From an uncultured Eubacteriales bacterium (GTDB lineage: Bacteria; Bacillota; Clostridia; Oscillospirales; Oscillospiraceae), in contig USHP01000094.1 of assembly GCA_900554625.1 (NCBI GenBank), forward strand, positions 1 through 7,312: a stretch of DNA of 7,312 nucleotides, in the 5' to 3' direction. The notes beneath the pieces are model-generated. The model saw only the letters and a list, made by a program, of their open reading frames with translations, did not search any database and was not told the DNA's origin. Below are positions 6,260 through 7,312 of the stretch, in pieces (position 1 is the first letter of the stretch; the number at the start of each line of letters is the position of its first letter). Both the position numbers and the translations under genes were made by a program.

Positions 6260-6391
6260 GAGTGCGATTCGCTGCGGCGGGTTTTATATCCCTTTTGCTC
6301 CCCCGGTGATGCAGCATAGCGTCGGCCTATGACCTCCGCTTTGCCGCACCACCTACACCCGAACAGTCGGATTTTCTCATAGCAAATCCCT

Positions 6392-6420
6392 GGTTTTGTG
6401 TCCCTTCCAGCCACAAAATC
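6392..6420. repeat. Inverted repeat around TTTTGTG / CACAAAA
   Basis: Bases 6392-6400 (GGTTTTGTG) pair with 6412-6420 (CACAAAATC) over nine positions, one of them a G-T pair, leaving an 11-base loop. It is about 70 bp from the origin-of-transfer-like site and could be part of the same relaxosome region. There is no T-tract. Confidence 0.5.
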
Positions 6421-6488
6421 CGCCTGTTCTGCTGCCGCCGAAAACTGCCTGTCTGGTGTGGGACAGCCCCTTTTCAGCGTCAGCGGTC

Positions 6489-6516
6489 GCAAAAGGTATA
6501 ACACACTAGACCTTGC
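6489..6516 (-). other. Candidate MobV-type origin of transfer (pMV158-like relaxase recognition site)
   Basis: Read on the minus strand, 6508-6496 is TAGTGTGTTATAC, identical over 13 bases to the core of the pMV158 MobM recognition site as I remember it, where the nick falls within GTGTG/TT. It is flanked by an imperfect inverted repeat, GCAAGGTCTA on one side and TATACCTTTTGC on the other (6516-6507 and 6500-6489), with one mismatch and two unpaired bases, leaving the GTGTGT nick region as the loop. The orientation agrees with the minus-strand MobV gene, although that gene is about 6 kb away. The match to pMV158 is from memory and was not aligned by program. Confidence 0.65.
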
Positions 6517-6587
6517 AAGCAAGATCGTGTGCCAACAGGGATGCTCCGCGCCCCCATTGGAAACCCCGTGCCAAGGTGATTTTTCCC

Positions 6588-6629
6588 TTTGGATACCCCT
6601 TTATTTTTGACTGCAAAAGGGTACCCAAA
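6588..6629. repeat. Inverted repeat around TTTGGATACCC / GGGTACCCAAA
   Basis: TTTGGATACCC (6588-6598) pairs with GGGTACCCAAA (6619-6629), ten of eleven positions matching, and can extend by three A-T pairs past a bulged C. It is the first of three strong hairpins in 170 bp. Neither side has a clear terminator T-tract. Confidence 0.5.
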
Positions 6630-6667
6630 CCATCAAAACCGGTTTGGCACTTGTGCCGTCAAAAATA

Positions 6668-6717
6668 GAAAATCCGAAAAATCTCCTCGTAGCGGCTTGG
6701 AGAAATTTCGGATTTTC
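6668..6717. repeat. Long inverted repeat, possible minus-strand terminator
   Basis: Bases 6668-6686 pair with 6699-6717: 12 bp, two mismatches, then 5 bp, with a 12-base loop (6687-6698). The outer stem includes GAAAATCCGAAA and TTTCGGATTTTC. On the minus strand the stem is followed by TATTTTTG, so it could end leftward transcription coming from the ATPase side. On the plus strand no such tract follows. Confidence 0.65.
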
Positions 6718-6719
6718 GT

Positions 6720-6756
6720 CCATGGGAGTTTGCTGCGGATTTGCAAATTCCCATGG
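6720..6756. repeat. 14-bp inverted repeat around CCATGGGAGTTTGC
   Basis: CCATGGGAGTTTGC (6720-6733) pairs with GCAAATTCCCATGG (6743-6756) over 14 positions including one G-T pair, with a 9-base loop. It begins only three bases after the preceding hairpin, so the two form a tandem. No T-tract follows on either strand, which argues against a simple terminator. Confidence 0.65.
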
Positions 6757-6892
6757 AGGAGCTGCGGTGGAAACGAGGGGGCAGTTGCCGATCTGTGCGC
6801 CGCTGCTTTTATCGCCGATATTTGTCGATTGTCTTTATCGCTTGTTTCCTCAAATGCAAGCGCTAAACAATACGATCGGAAGTAAATATAAA

Positions 6893-7013
6893 TAAAAGTG
6901 TGATCTGGCGCCGTGAAAACCATTAAATTTTGTGATTGGGGTTGTATTTTACATCCTTCGTGCATATAATAAAAGTGTGAACACACGACACAAAAACTCC
7001 AGTAAAAGTGTGA
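6893..7013 (+). repeat. Three direct copies of TAAAAGTGTGA upstream of the ATPase gene
   Basis: Exact copies at 6893-6903, 6970-6980 and 7003-7013. The middle copy begins at the last base of the TATAAT box, so it covers the expected transcription start. The third copy runs into the ribosome binding site. The spacing (77 and 33 bp from start to start) is irregular, which fits binding sites better than slipped-strand repeats. Confidence 0.8.
6942..6970 (+). promoter_or_regulatory. Promoter of the ATPase gene
   Basis: TTGTAT (6942-6947) and TATAAT (6965-6970) are separated by 17 bases, giving a good sigma-A promoter with a perfect -10 box. The expected start near 6977 lies inside the second TAAAAGTGTGA repeat, suggesting that the repeats act as operators. 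Confidence 0.7.
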
Positions 7014-7024
7014 GGAGTGTAGCT

Positions 7025-7312
7025 ATGGAACGATTTATTTTGAAAAAGCTGCTGGACTGGAAGAATTCTCCCTACCGCAAGCCCCTGATCATGAAGGGTG
7101 TACGTCAGGTGGGCAAGACTTGGATTCTGAAAGAGTTTGGTAAGCGTTACTATGAAAATATCGCCTATTTCAACTTCGATGAAAACGAGGAATACAAGCA
7201 GTTCTTTGAAACCACCAAGGATGTTGACCGCATCCTGCAGAACCTGATGCTGGCCAGCGGTCAGAAGATCGTACCGGAAAAGACGCTCATCATTTTTGAC
7301 GAGGTGCAGGAT
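7025..7312 (+). CDS. AAA_14/DUF4143-type P-loop ATPase, N-terminal part, runs off window
   Basis: The first 96 residues of a P-loop ATPase that continues past the right edge. It starts MERFILKKLLDWKNSPYRKP; GAGGAG (7012-7017) is seven bases before the ATG. Walker A is GVRQVGKT (25-32) and Walker B LIIFDE (88-93), followed by VQD as in the FDEVQ motif of this family. The whole N-terminal arrangement fits the large AAA_14 plus DUF4143 family. These proteins are abundant in gut anaerobes and their cellular role is poorly known. Whether this gene belongs to the mobile element or to flanking chromosome cannot be decided here, since no integration junction was seen. It appears to have its own promoter and three repeat elements. 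Confidence 0.88.
   Translation, partial: MERFILKKLLDWKNSPYRKPLIMKGVRQVGKTWILKEFGKRYYENIAYFNFDENEEYKQFFETTKDVDRILQNLMLASGQKIVPEKTLIIFDEVQD

Larger units (their letters stand above)
6260..7024. other. Long noncoding region between sigma factor and ATPase genes
   Basis: About 765 bp with no credible gene. ORFs at 6398-6610, 6589-6885 and 6031-6522 (minus) have poor composition and lack ribosome sites. The segment is instead full of cis-acting-looking structure: hairpins at 6392-6420, 6588-6629, 6668-6717 and 6720-6756, an origin-of-transfer-like site at 6489-6516, a palindrome AAACCGGTTT (6636-6645), GGCAC/GTGCC (6646-6650 and 6653-6657), and three TAAAAGTGTGA copies near the right end. No terminator with a good T-tract was found directly after the sigma gene. 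Confidence 0.7.

Noticed and set aside
6031..6522. Minus-strand ORF of 163 codons overlapping the sigma factor 3' end
   Set aside because: Antisense to the conserved region 4 of the sigma factor for about half its length, with no ribosome site.
6398..6610. Plus-strand ORF of 70 codons covering the origin-of-transfer-like site
   Set aside because: No ribosome site and no recognisable protein features; it spans the inverted repeat of the relaxase site, so it is probably a chance frame.
6589..6885. Overlapping ORFs on both strands across the hairpin region (6589-6885 plus, 6644-6895 plus, 6633-6986 minus)
   Set aside because: All three are open partly because the inverted repeats encode complementary frames; none has a ribosome site or plausible domain.

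Overview
This window looks like a stretch of a mobile genetic element (mobilizable plasmid, or integrative and mobilizable/conjugative element) from a Firmicute, most likely a gut Clostridium-class bacterium. The reasons are a pMV158-type MobV relaxase, a CHC2 zinc-finger protein followed by an SF3 (D5/P4-type) helicase, an XRE regulator followed by an element-type sigma-70 factor, strong AGGAGG ribosome binding sites, a consensus sigma-A promoter and roughly even base composition. The host assignment is inference. No integrase, transposase, rRNA, tRNA or CRISPR array is visible.

Layout. Left half, all on the minus strand and read from 3104 down to 1: a CHC2 zinc-finger replication protein, an SF3 helicase (14-bp overlap), a repeat-rich spacer with a terminator-like hairpin, a 68-residue winged-helix-like protein, a structured spacer of about 275 bp, a 71-residue helix-turn-helix-like protein, and the N-terminal 136 residues of a MobV relaxase that runs off the left edge. 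The relaxase is a genuine partial gene with catalytic motifs intact. The intergenic region 3105-3344 carries a perfect TTGACA-N17-TATAAT promoter pointing right, an operator-like palindrome, and a hairpin with a T-tract oriented toward the minus-strand replication genes.

Right half, plus strand: an AlbA_2/Schlafen-type ATP-binding regulator, then an XRE regulator and a sigma-70 family factor whose genes overlap. After these comes about 765 bp without a convincing gene. It holds a sequence sharing a 13-base core with the pMV158 MobM origin of transfer (as I remember it), several strong hairpins, three copies of TAAAAGTGTGA and a promoter. The window ends inside a gene for an AAA_14/DUF4143-type ATPase.

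How it may work together (inference): the left block supplies replication and DNA processing for mobilization. The AlbA_2 protein, XRE protein and sigma factor form a control block on the right, and the long noncoding region is a cis-acting hub with a transfer-origin-like site. The points most worth a second look are the transfer-origin-like site about 6 kb from the relaxase gene but in matching orientation, the array of hairpins beside it, the triple repeat straddling the ATPase promoter, the GGGAT/ATCCC repeats after the helicase, and a replication module with no visible primase catalytic domain.
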